This document shows, one piece after another, positions 1 through 6,562 of a stretch of 6,594 nucleotides of DNA. Each line of letters opens with the position of its first letter. Position 1 is the first letter of the stretch. Made by a program: the position numbers and the translations under genes. The notes under the pieces were generated by a model. That model saw only the letters and a program-made list of their open reading frames with translations, made no database searches and had not been told where the DNA came from. Source of the DNA: Anaerolineae bacterium (lineage in GTDB: Bacteria; Chloroflexota; Anaerolineae; UBA1429); the NCBI GenBank assembly GCA_007123335.1, contig SKLG01000181.1, forward strand, positions 1 through 6,594. The letters are read 5' to 3'.

Positions 1-2
1 GC

Positions 3-734
3 TTGCCCATGGGCGCCGAGGTCGCCACCGAGAGGCCGCCCACCTTCTCCGGGCTCATCGCCGGCACGGCCCCGTTGGAGGCGGTGGAGGTCTATCGCGG
101 TCTGGAGCGGGTCTATTGCCATCCCCTGGACCTCCAACCGCGACGGGGCGTGCTGCGGGTGCTCTGGGAGGGCGCCGCCCGCCGGACGAGCTATGCGGCG
201 GTGCTCTGGGACGGGCGCGTTACCCTGGACGGCGGCGCTGCCCTCAGCGGCCCCATCGAGACGCTGCGTTTTGATAGTCCTCGCTCTTGGGCCGAGCCCG
301 ATGGCGATGCGGGGCTGCGCTGGCACTCGGTGACCTGTGGCTATCGCAGCGGGGTGGTGGTGCCCTTGGATGGGCTGGACGAGAACGCCGCCATCGAACT
401 GGTGCTGCAGAACTCGTTGGCCACGTTGACCGAGTTTGGCGGGTTTGGCGAGGGAGCGCCCAAGCGCATCAGCTACACGCCCATGGAGACGGTGCGCTGT
501 CGAGTAACCCCGGCGGAGCTCGACGTCGGGCCGGTGACGCTGGACCTGGGTCCCCTCGATCGGCGTGTGACCCTCTCCTGGGCGCCGGGCAGCAGCCTGC
601 GCGACCTGCGTTTCGCCTACACCGATCCGGCGCCCCATCCGGGCGTCAACCCCTACTGGGTGCGGGTGATCCAGCAGGATCAGGAGATGGCCTGGACCAG
701 CCCGGTGTTTGTGGATTATATTGTGCGTGAATGA
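3..734 (+). CDS. C-terminal part of a DUF3604-like protein (5' end outside window)
   Basis: The reading frame is open from the first bases of the window to TGA at 732-734, giving about 243 residues with no plausible start at the edge, so this is the 3' end of a longer gene. The visible part begins in a Pro-rich strand region (PMGAEVATERPPTFS) followed by a phrase like those of beta-sandwich tail domains (IAGTAPLEAVEVYRG). It ends with NPYWVRVIQQDQEMAWTSPV, a 'YxVRVxQxDxxxAWxSPxxVDY' ending that I associate with DUF3604 proteins. These are usually 600 or more residues, so the N-terminal catalytic-looking part would lie upstream. Their function is poorly defined; they often sit near sulfatases and phosphatases, as here. 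The next gene starts 63 bp downstream on the same strand, so cotranscription is possible. The family assignment is from remembered motif resemblance and is moderate; that a real gene is present is near certain. Confidence 0.68.
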   Translation: MPMGAEVATERPPTFSGLIAGTAPLEAVEVYRGLERVYCHPLDLQPRRGVLRVLWEGAARRTSYAAVLWDGRVTLDGGAALSGPIETLRFDSPRSWAEPDGDAGLRWHSVTCGYRSGVVVPLDGLDENAAIELVLQNSLATLTEFGGFGEGAPKRISYTPMETVRCRVTPAELDVGPVTLDLGPLDRRVTLSWAPGSSLRDLRFAYTDPAPHPGVNPYWVRVIQQDQEMAWTSPVFVDYIVRE

Positions 735-790
735 CGCTGGGTACAGCGCAGGCCTAAAGGTGTGAGCGCATCGATTTACGAGTGAGCAAA

Positions 791-796
791 AGGAGG
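791..796 (+). promoter_or_regulatory. Shine-Dalgarno site AGGAGG that questions the start of the next gene
   Basis: A perfect AGGAGG lies only 1 nt before ATG 798 but 4 nt before the in-frame GTG at 801. The spacing favours GTG 801 as the true initiation codon, shortening the protein by one residue. An in-frame TGA at 783-785 rules out any start further upstream. Confidence 0.6.
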
Positions 797-797
797 C

Positions 798-2738
798 ATG
801 GTGAACAGTCCGGCCAAGAGAGCGATGGTGATCGGGTTCGATGGGGCGAGCATGGAGATCGTCAAGCACATGGCGGATGCCGGGCACACGCCCAACATCG
901 CCAAGCTGCTGGAGAACGGCGTCTATCGGGAGATGTTGGGCGTGGTGCCTACGCTGACGCCTCCCGGGTGGACCACGCTGGCCACCGGCGCCTGGGCCGG
1001 CACCCATCGGGTGACCGATTTCAACATCCGCAACTATGACAGCTACATCCCCGATTCGATCTGGGGCATCAACACCGACCTGTGCGAGGCCGAGTTCATC
1101 TGGAACGCGGCGGAGCGCTGCAATAAGATACCGATCCTGGTCAAGCAAGAGATCTCTTGGCCGCCGACGATCACCAAGGGTATTCAGGTCGAGGGCACCG
1201 GCCCCGGCGTGAGCAATTATCACCAAGTCGCCGGCTATCATCTCTTTGTCACCGAGCGGTTTCGCGGCTATCCCATCGGCGGCGAAAAGGACCCGGAGAG
1301 GGTGGACCCCAGCGCCCTGCAGACCGGCGCCCAGGCGGATCTGGTGCAGATCGGGCCGGCCGAGGGTTGGACCAACGCGCCGCAGAGCGCCAAGCCGCCG
1401 CTCGAGGTCGAGCTGGTCATGCGGCCGCTGCATCGTGGCCAGCCGCGCATGCTGCGCGGCAAGGTGGGCACGCCCAAGAGCTACTGGGCGCTGATCTATG
1501 CCAGCGGCGACGACTATGACCGGCTGTTGGTGGCGCCGGAGAAGGACGGAGCCAACGCCTTTGCCGACCTGGGCGTCAAGGACTGGTCGGATTGGTGGAC
1601 CGAGGAGTTTGTCATCGACGGCGAGGCGGTCGAGGGCAACGTGCGCTGCAAGCTCATCGCGCTGTCGGCGGATGGTCAGCACATCGAGCTCTTTTTCCCG
1701 CAGATCTGGCCCACCGAGGGCGATTTCACCTTCCCGGAGCACATCTCCGCCGAGATCACGGCCAAGGTGGGGCCCTTCTTGCAGAACCCGGCTCGCGACG
1801 CCCTGGGCCTGATCGACGACGACACCTACTTTGAGGTGCTTGACTTTCACTTTCAATGTCTGGCCAAGACGTCCCAGTATCTGCTGAGCACCTACGACTG
1901 GAATCTGTTCTACACCGAGACCCACGCCAGCGACTATGGCAGCCACTATTTCCTGCGGCAGGCCGATCCCATCTGTGGCGCCGACCCCGATGTTGTCGCC
2001 CGCTCCTACGAGGGCCTGGTGCGCACCTACATCGCGATGGACTGGTGGATGGGCGAGCTGATGACGCTGATGGACGAGGACACGGTGCTGGCCATCGTCT
2101 CGGACCACGGCGGCACGCCGGACAAGTACGGCCGCACCGATGTAGAGCAGGTGTTGGAGCAGGCCGGGCTGATAACCTTCAAGACGGAGAACGGCAAAAA
2201 GGCCATCGACTGGTCCAAGACCAAGGCCTGCCCCCTGGGTATCTGCAACATCTTTTTGAACATCGAGGGGCGCGAGCCCGAGGGGATTATTCCCGAGGAA
2301 CAGTTCGAGGAGGCGCAGTGGGAGGTGATCCACGCGCTGATGGAGTATCGGCATCCGGTCACCGGTGAATGCCCCTTTGTGCTGGCCCTGACGCGCAAGG
2401 ATGCCGAGGTGCTCAACCTGTGGGGCGATCGGGTGGGCGACGTCGTCTTTGTGCTGCGCCCCGAATACGACGCGGCCCACGGCCAGCAGATGGCCAGCGC
2501 GACGCTGGGCATTGGCGGGCAGCATGCGGTGTTTGTCATGTCGGGCGCGGGGATCAAAAAGGGCGTGCATCTCAAGGGCCAGGTGCGCCAGGTGGATGTG
2601 GCGCCGACGATCAGCTACCTCCTGGGCATGGACGTGCCTCGCGATGCCGAGGGCGGCGTGGTCTATGAGGCGTTGGAGAATCCTAACTGGCACTTGACCG
2701 AGATTCAGCGGCTCATGGCCCAGTGTGGCGAAAAGTAA
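798..2738 (+). CDS. Alkaline phosphatase superfamily phosphohydrolase/phosphomutase (type I phosphodiesterase-like)
   Basis: Predicted metal-dependent hydrolase (or phosphomutase) of phosphate esters or diesters, 646 residues. The complete two-metal ligand set of the nucleotide pyrophosphatase/phosphodiesterase branch can be read: Asp15 in VIGFDGAS, the Thr54 nucleophile in TLTPPGWTTLATG, Asp379 and His383 in HASDYGSHYF, Asp436-His437 in VSDHGG, and His576 in GGQHAVFVMSG. The Thr54 assignment rests on aligning this segment with the TFPNHYTLVTG signature of NPP enzymes. Between roughly residues 85 and 345 is a long insert, probably a cap or substrate-specificity region that I cannot assign. 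There is no signal peptide or membrane segment, so it is probably cytoplasmic. The substrate cannot be read from sequence. The start is ATG 798 or, judging by Shine-Dalgarno spacing, GTG 801. A strong hairpin follows the stop after 16 bp. Confidence 0.88.
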   Translation: MVNSPAKRAMVIGFDGASMEIVKHMADAGHTPNIAKLLENGVYREMLGVVPTLTPPGWTTLATGAWAGTHRVTDFNIRNYDSYIPDSIWGINTDLCEAEFIWNAAERCNKIPILVKQEISWPPTITKGIQVEGTGPGVSNYHQVAGYHLFVTERFRGYPIGGEKDPERVDPSALQTGAQADLVQIGPAEGWTNAPQSAKPPLEVELVMRPLHRGQPRMLRGKVGTPKSYWALIYASGDDYDRLLVAPEKDGANAFADLGVKDWSDWWTEEFVIDGEAVEGNVRCKLIALSADGQHIELFFPQIWPTEGDFTFPEHISAEITAKVGPFLQNPARDALGLIDDDTYFEVLDFHFQCLAKTSQYLLSTYDWNLFYTETHASDYGSHYFLRQADPICGADPDVVARSYEGLVRTYIAMDWWMGELMTLMDEDTVLAIVSDHGGTPDKYGRTDVEQVLEQAGLITFKTENGKKAIDWSKTKACPLGICNIFLNIEGREPEGIIPEEQFEEAQWEVIHALMEYRHPVTGECPFVLALTRKDAEVLNLWGDRVGDVVFVLRPEYDAAHGQQMASATLGIGGQHAVFVMSGAGIKKGVHLKGQVRQVDVAPTISYLLGMDVPRDAEGGVVYEALENPNWHLTEIQRLMAQCGEK

Positions 2739-2754
2739 CTACAGGCAACCCAAG

Positions 2755-2784
2755 AGCCCGGCACCCATCACCAGGTGCCGGGCT
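2755..2784 (+). terminator. Strong GC-rich hairpin, probable intrinsic terminator or attenuator
   Basis: An 11-bp perfect stem, AGCCCGGCACC (2755-2765) pairing with GGTGCCGGGCT (2774-2784), encloses an 8-nt loop. It lies 16 bp after the phosphatase stop codon and is followed by only a short T run (TTTG). The position and stem strength fit a Rho-independent terminator; the short T run makes it an incomplete one. It ends 8 bp before the Shine-Dalgarno site of the lactonase gene, so it could instead reduce read-through or stabilise the upstream mRNA end. Confidence 0.72.
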
Positions 2785-2803
2785 TTGTGCTGAGGAGGGA
2801 AGG

Positions 2804-3670
2804 ATGAACCTGGAGCTCATCGCCGATTATGGCTGTCGGGTGGGCGAGAGCCCCATCTGGCATGATGGGGAACAATGTGTCTACTGGCTCGATGTGCCCC
2901 GTGGGCGCATCTATCGTTATGACCCGGCGTCGGGAGAGCATGGCCTCGCCTATGAGAACCCCGACGAGATCACCGGCGGCTACACCATCCAGGCCGATGG
3001 AGCGCTGGCGCTCATGCTGCCCAGGGGAGCGATCAAGGCGCTGCGCGATGGCGCGCTGACCACGCTGGTGGCCGAGATCCCCGAGGAGCGCGACACGCGC
3101 CTCAAGGACTGCATCGCCGACCCGCGTGGCCGCATCTATGCCGGCACGGTCTCCACCAAGGAGAAACCGGGGAGGCTCTACCGCATCGACCCGGATGGCT
3201 CGCCCCACCTGCTCCTCACCGGCGTTCGCGGCTCCAACGGCCTGGGCCTGACGCCGGATCGCAGCGGGCTCTACTACACCGACTCGGCATTGGGCGTCAT
3301 CTATCGCTTTGAGTATGACGAGGAGACCGGCGCGCTCTCGAATCAGCGGGAGTGGGTCAAGATTCCGGCGGAGGAGGGCGTGCCCGATGGCATGACCGTG
3401 GACGCCGAGGGCAATGTGTGGTCGGCGCGCTGGGATGGGGGCTGCGTGGTGTGCTACGGCCCCGACGGCCGCGAGCGGGAGCGGATCGCCTTTCTAGCGA
3501 AAAAGGTCTCTTGCTGCGTCTTTGGCGGCGCCGATTATGGCGATCTCTATGTCACCACGGCGGGCGGCCAGAACAAGGCCGAGGAGGGCGAGGGCGCCGG
3601 GGCGTTGTTTCGCGTGCGGCCAGGTGTGCATGGCCTGCCCGAATACCGTTCGCGCATCGGATTAGGGTAA
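2804..3670 (+). CDS. SMP-30/gluconolactonase-like sugar lactonase
   Basis: Predicted calcium- or zinc-dependent lactonase with a six-bladed beta-propeller, 288 residues, the usual family length. It would hydrolyse aldonolactones to sugar acids in the cytoplasm. The three metal ligands of the family are visible: Glu15 in VGESPIW, Asn145 in RGSNGLGLTPD, and Asp195 in VPDGMTVD. The substrate-contact segment, commonly R-x-N-D in characterised members, reads R-L-K-D here (Arg99, Lys101), so a usual Asn is Lys and specificity may differ. ATG 2804 is chosen because AGGAGG (2793-2798) stands 5 nt before it. An upstream in-frame ATG at 2723 would overlap the phosphatase gene, read through the hairpin and add 27 unrelated residues. 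The sulfatase gene begins 36 bp after the stop with no terminator between, so the two are probably cotranscribed. Confidence 0.9.
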   Translation: MNLELIADYGCRVGESPIWHDGEQCVYWLDVPRGRIYRYDPASGEHGLAYENPDEITGGYTIQADGALALMLPRGAIKALRDGALTTLVAEIPEERDTRLKDCIADPRGRIYAGTVSTKEKPGRLYRIDPDGSPHLLLTGVRGSNGLGLTPDRSGLYYTDSALGVIYRFEYDEETGALSNQREWVKIPAEEGVPDGMTVDAEGNVWSARWDGGCVVCYGPDGRERERIAFLAKKVSCCVFGGADYGDLYVTTAGGQNKAEEGEGAGALFRVRPGVHGLPEYRSRIGLG

Positions 3671-3706
3671 ACCGAACGGAGAGAGCGTCGAAAGAGGGAG
3701 TGCCTA

Positions 3707-5191
3707 ATGAGCGCATTGCGTGAGCGCATGAATATCCTGCTGATCATGACCGACCAACATCGTTGGGACACGCTGGGCTGCTATGGGCAGACGGCATGTC
3801 GTACGCCGCACCTGGATGGGCTGGCCGAGCGAGGGGTGCGCTTTGACGCCGCCTATACCCCGACAAGCCCCTGCTCGCCGGCGCGGGCGGCGATCTTTAC
3901 CGGCCTCTACCCACATCAAAACGGGGTATTGGAGAATGATGACCCGGTGAACCCGGCAGCGCCCACTATGGCCTCAGAGCTGGGGCGCGCGGGGTACAAT
4001 CTGGGCTATGCCGGCAAGTGGCATGTGGACCGCGACAAGCTGCCGAGCGATTATGGCTTTCGCGGCAAGGATTTTCCGGGGTACGGCTATCCTCCCACCC
4101 AGGGGCTGGTCGAGGGGCTGCGCTTTATGAACCGGATCAAGCCCGCGCCGCATTATGCCGACTATTTGCGCGAGCGCGGTCTGGAGCCACCCAAGGTGCT
4201 GGAAGCCTACTATGGCGCCAATCCTGGGCAGCCGGGCCACGAGGTGCACGCGCTGCAATCGGGCACCATCGAGCAGAGCTTTGAGGCGATGGTGAGCGCC
4301 CAGACCATCGATCTGCTGCGCGAGTTCGCCCAGGAGCGCGAGCAGGCGGACAAGCCCTTTTTCCTGTGGGCAAACTTTTGGGGGCCGCACACGCCGATCC
4401 TGATCCCCGAGCCCTACTGGTCGATGTACGATCCGGCGTCCATCCCCGAGGAGCCCAGCTTCTCCGAGACGTGGGAGCATAAGCCGAGGGTGCAAGAGCT
4501 GTTCGAGCGTTTCTGGGGGATGCGCGACTGGGGCTGGGAGGGCTGGCGCGAGGCCATCGCCCGCTATTGGGGCTATGTGACGATGATCGACGATCTTATC
4601 GGGCGTATCCTCGCGGCGTTGCGCGAACTGGGGCTGGAGGAGAATACGCTGGTGGTCTTTACCACCGACCACGGTGACATGATCGGCGCCCATCGGCTCA
4701 TCGAAAAGGGGCCGTTCACCTACGAAGAGTCCTATCGCCTGCCCTTTATCGCCGCCCATCCGGATTGCCGCACACCCGGCGCGGCCAGCGACGAATTCGT
4801 CTATTCCTTCGATCTGCTGCCCACCTTCTGCGAGGTGGCCGGATTAGAGCCACCCGAGAGCCTGGCCGGGTCCAGCGCCAGCATCCTGCCCACGATGTTG
4901 GATGCCTCGGCACCCACGGGCCGCGACAGCATTTACACCTCCTTCGAGTCGCAGGTATTTCACGCACCGAATCGCATGGTGCGCACCCGCCGCTGGAAGT
5001 TTGTCTACAACCCCTCGGATATCGGCGAGCTGTACGACCTGGCCCAAGACCCCCACGAGCTGCGCAATCTCATCGACCTCCCCGAGACGCGGCAGGTGCA
5101 GCGCGAGTTGATGGCGCTGATGCGCCAGCACATGGTGCGGGTGGGGGATCCCATGTTGGGCCGTTTCGATCGCATCCGCCACGTCTACTGA
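3707..5191 (+). CDS. C-type (formylglycine-dependent) sulfatase
   Basis: Arylsulfatase-family hydrolase of sulfate esters, 494 residues. Cys56 in PCSPARAAIFTG is the C-x-P-x-R residue converted to formylglycine; the modifying enzyme is not in this window. Other active-site positions are present: Asp16-Gln17 in MTDQHRWDTLG, Lys104 and His106 in AGKWHVD, His228 in WGPHTP, Asp321-His322 in TTDHGD, and Lys334 in EKGPF. Asp-Gln at the first metal site and Asp-His at the second resemble choline-sulfatase and phosphonate monoester hydrolase relatives, so phosphonate or phosphate diesters are alternative substrates. There is no signal peptide, so the enzyme is probably cytosolic. ATG 3707 is preferred because GAGGGAG (3694-3700) lies 6 nt upstream; ATG 3728 is a weaker alternative. 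The C-terminus looks complete. The IS begins about 27 bp after the stop, and no terminator remains between them. Confidence 0.92.
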   Translation: MSALRERMNILLIMTDQHRWDTLGCYGQTACRTPHLDGLAERGVRFDAAYTPTSPCSPARAAIFTGLYPHQNGVLENDDPVNPAAPTMASELGRAGYNLGYAGKWHVDRDKLPSDYGFRGKDFPGYGYPPTQGLVEGLRFMNRIKPAPHYADYLRERGLEPPKVLEAYYGANPGQPGHEVHALQSGTIEQSFEAMVSAQTIDLLREFAQEREQADKPFFLWANFWGPHTPILIPEPYWSMYDPASIPEEPSFSETWEHKPRVQELFERFWGMRDWGWEGWREAIARYWGYVTMIDDLIGRILAALRELGLEENTLVVFTTDHGDMIGAHRLIEKGPFTYEESYRLPFIAAHPDCRTPGAASDEFVYSFDLLPTFCEVAGLEPPESLAGSSASILPTMLDASAPTGRDSIYTSFESQVFHAPNRMVRTRRWKFVYNPSDIGELYDLAQDPHELRNLIDLPETRQVQRELMALMRQHMVRVGDPMLGRFDRIRHVY

Positions 5192-5218
5192 GGGGCGCTA
5201 TCGACTACGATCACCTTT

Positions 5219-5238
5219 GGGCCGGGGCAATTGCATTT
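5219..5238 (+). repeat. Left terminal inverted repeat of the IS
   Basis: Compared with the reverse complement of 6418-6437, 17 of 20 positions match. The invariant part is CGGGGCAAT (5223-5231) and GCATTT (5233-5238); mismatches are at 5221, 5222 and 5232. The outer boundary is approximate. Confidence 0.82.
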
Positions 5239-5244
5239 GAGATC

Positions 5245-5253
5245 TGGTAGAAT
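5245..5253 (+). promoter_or_regulatory. Possible extended -10 promoter for the transposase
   Basis: TGGTAGAAT contains an extended -10 pattern (TG-N-TAGAAT, with TAGAAT at 5248-5253), 29 bp before the likely start codon and inside the left end of the IS. No good -35 element is seen at 16-18 bp: TTGCAT at 5231-5236 is too close, at 11 bp. This is a weak call based only on consensus resemblance and position. Confidence 0.35.
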
Positions 5254-5270
5254 GTGGGCATCCCGAGTGC

Positions 5271-5276
5271 AAGGAG
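5271..5276 (+). promoter_or_regulatory. Shine-Dalgarno site AAGGAG that fixes the transposase start
   Basis: AAGGAG directly abuts ATG 5277 with no spacer but lies 6 nt before the second in-frame ATG at 5283. Normal ribosome spacing therefore supports initiation at 5283. Confidence 0.65.
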
Positions 5277-5282
5277 ATGTCC

Positions 5283-6419
5283 ATGGATACCGAGATCTGG
5301 CCGGAGTTGATTGAGCACTTTGCGGCGCTGCCTGATCCACGAACTGGACCAGCCGTGCGGCACAAGTTCGTGGAGATCGTGTTCATTGCCATCTGTGCTG
5401 CAATCGGTGGCGCGGACGACTGGGTGGGGGTCGCCGCGTATGGACGGGGTAAGCTTCAATGGCTGCAAAGTTTCCTGGAACTACCCGGGGGTATTCCGTC
5501 CCATGACACCTTTGGCCGGGTGTTTGCCCAACTGGATGCGGAGCGGTTTGGAGCCTGCTTTGCCACCTGGGTGAGTGCTATGGCCGACAAGCTTCCTGGA
5601 CAATGCATCGCCATCGATGGCAAGACGTTACGTCGTTCTCATGACCGCAGCCAGGGCAAAAGGGCTCTCCATCTGGTCAGTGCCTGGGCCGCTGGCAACC
5701 ACCTGGTGCTGGGTCAGGTGCAGGTCGACGACAAGTCGAACGAGATCACCGCGATTCCCCAACTGCTGCGGAAGTTGGATATCCGTGACTGTATCGTCAC
5801 CATCGACGCCATGGGCTGCCAGCGGGAGGTTGCGGCCCAGGTCAAGGAGCAAGGGGGGGATTATCTCCTGGCTGTAAAGGATAATCAACCACGGTTGGCA
5901 GAGCGCATCGAGATCCTCTTTGCTCACGCGAAGACGCGCCAAGGGCAGCAGATGGAGCGGAGCGAGTACACAACCGTCGATAAAGGCCATGGGCGGGTGG
6001 AGACGCGTTGCTGTACTGCTTTGACGACGAGCGATTGGGGCTTCTACCTGGACCCACAGGATCGTTGGGAGGGCCTGTGCTCCATCGTTCGCGTGGAGGC
6101 CACGCGCCAGACGACCGACGAGACAAGCACCAGTGTGCGCTATTTCATCTCCAGCCTGGGCGCTGACGCGGCGCGGGCTTTGGGGGCTATTCGTGAGCAC
6201 TGGGGGATAGAGAACCGATTGCACTGGGTGCTGGACATTGCCTTCCGTGAAGATGAGAGCCGCATACGCAAAGGGCATGGGGCACACAACTTCAGTCTCC
6301 TGCGGCGTCTGGCCCTGACCCAATTGAGAAGAGAAAGCACACTCAAGGTTGGAATAGCCAACAAGCGTCGGAGAGCTGGCTGGGACAACGCCTATCTTGC
6401 TAAGGTCCTGGCTGCCTAA
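5283..6419 (+). CDS. ISAs1-family DDE transposase
   Basis: Cut-and-paste type transposase of the ISAs1 family (relatives of the H-repeat-associated proteins), 378 residues from ATG 5283, a normal full length. The N-terminus carries the family's conserved opening with LPDPR and KFVEIVFIAICAAIGGADDW. The likely catalytic residues are Asp112 in IAIDGKTLRRS, Asp175 in VTIDAMGCQ, and Glu310 in EHWGIENRLHWVLD; the last is the typical E-N-x-L-H-W block of the C-terminal catalytic segment. It should act on the 20-bp inverted repeats that flank it. The alternative ATG 5277 has no room for the Shine-Dalgarno site. The TAA stop (6417-6419) runs into the right inverted repeat, so coding sequence extends to the very end of the element. 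There is no frameshift or stop, so it is probably functional. Confidence 0.95.
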   Translation: MDTEIWPELIEHFAALPDPRTGPAVRHKFVEIVFIAICAAIGGADDWVGVAAYGRGKLQWLQSFLELPGGIPSHDTFGRVFAQLDAERFGACFATWVSAMADKLPGQCIAIDGKTLRRSHDRSQGKRALHLVSAWAAGNHLVLGQVQVDDKSNEITAIPQLLRKLDIRDCIVTIDAMGCQREVAAQVKEQGGDYLLAVKDNQPRLAERIEILFAHAKTRQGQQMERSEYTTVDKGHGRVETRCCTALTTSDWGFYLDPQDRWEGLCSIVRVEATRQTTDETSTSVRYFISSLGADAARALGAIREHWGIENRLHWVLDIAFREDESRIRKGHGAHNFSLLRRLALTQLRRESTLKVGIANKRRRAGWDNAYLAKVLAA

Positions 6420-6550
6420 ATGCGATTGCCCCGCACCCCCCGGTTTCCCATGGCCGCGCGCGCCGGGTGCAGACCATCGGCAGTGAACATGAACAACGCG
6501 AGGACAATGACGAGCGCAACCACCAGATGACGTGCACGCAGAACCACCAT
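6416..6550 (-). pseudogene. 5' fragment of an exported-protein gene, truncated by the IS
   Basis: On the minus strand, ATG at 6550-6548 opens a 44-codon frame that runs into the IS and stops at TAG 6418-6416, within the IS end. The peptide has a classic Sec signal: a short basic start (MVVLRARH), a hydrophobic core at residues 9-22 (LVVALVIVLALFMF), and a probable signal peptidase I site after Ala-Arg-Ala at residues 30-32. Only about five residues of mature protein precede the IS; the last six or seven residues are IS-encoded. The ribosome binding site is strong and well spaced. No Cys is at the cleavage site, so it is not a lipoprotein. The function of the lost protein cannot be inferred. 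A genuine tiny secreted peptide is possible, but its end being encoded by the IS makes truncation much likelier. Confidence 0.72.
6418..6437 (-). repeat. Right terminal inverted repeat of the IS
   Basis: Read on the minus strand it begins GGTGCGGGGCAATCGCATTT and matches the left end at 17 of 20 positions. It overlaps the last two bases of the transposase stop codon. On the minus strand it also supplies the stop codon (TAG, 6418-6416) that closes the truncated gene entering from the right. Confidence 0.82.
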
Positions 6551-6556
6551 GTTTGG

Positions 6557-6562
6557 CCTCCT
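6557..6562 (-). promoter_or_regulatory. Shine-Dalgarno site of the truncated minus-strand gene
   Basis: CCTCCT on the plus strand reads AGGAGG on the minus strand, 6 nt before the ATG at 6550. This is optimal spacing and the main evidence that the short signal-peptide frame was a translated gene. No clear -10/-35 pair can be seen in the remaining 32 bases to the window edge. Confidence 0.7.

Larger units (their letters stand above)
5219..6437 (+). mobile_element. Complete ISAs1-family insertion sequence
   Basis: A roughly 1.2-kb element made of one full-length ISAs1-type transposase gene between imperfect 20-bp inverted repeats, within the usual 1.2-1.5 kb for the family. The exact outer ends are uncertain by a few bases because the match weakens outside the GGGGCAAT core. 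No 8-10 bp direct repeat is visible at the two flanks: tcaccttt on the left against cccccggttt on the right. The element lies just downstream of the sulfatase and cuts a minus-strand gene on its right side. It appears capable of moving, since the transposase has no frameshift or internal stop. Confidence 0.88.

Noticed and set aside
735..748. Small hairpin CGCTG-GGTA-CAGCG right after the first gene
   Set aside because: The stem is only 5 bp with no T run following, so it is too weak to call a terminator.
782..1039. GTG-initiated frame beginning just before the phosphatase gene
   Set aside because: It overlaps the phosphatase gene in another frame, is rich in Arg/Gly/His as out-of-frame GC-rich DNA usually is, and shows no family motif.
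3974..4759. Long minus-strand open frame opposite the sulfatase (261 codons)
   Set aside because: It lies wholly antisense to a sulfatase gene with all motifs intact. Long antisense frames are common in GC-rich genes, and its translation shows no recognisable domain.
5211..5220. Possible target-site duplication CACCTTTGG (left) versus CACCCCCCGG (right of the IS)
   Set aside because: Only the CACC part and the final GG agree, and the right copy would overlap the inverted repeat. This is not a credible direct repeat.
5628..6323. Minus-strand open frame opposite the transposase
   Set aside because: It is a shadow of the transposase coding sequence, without a convincing ribosome binding site or domain.
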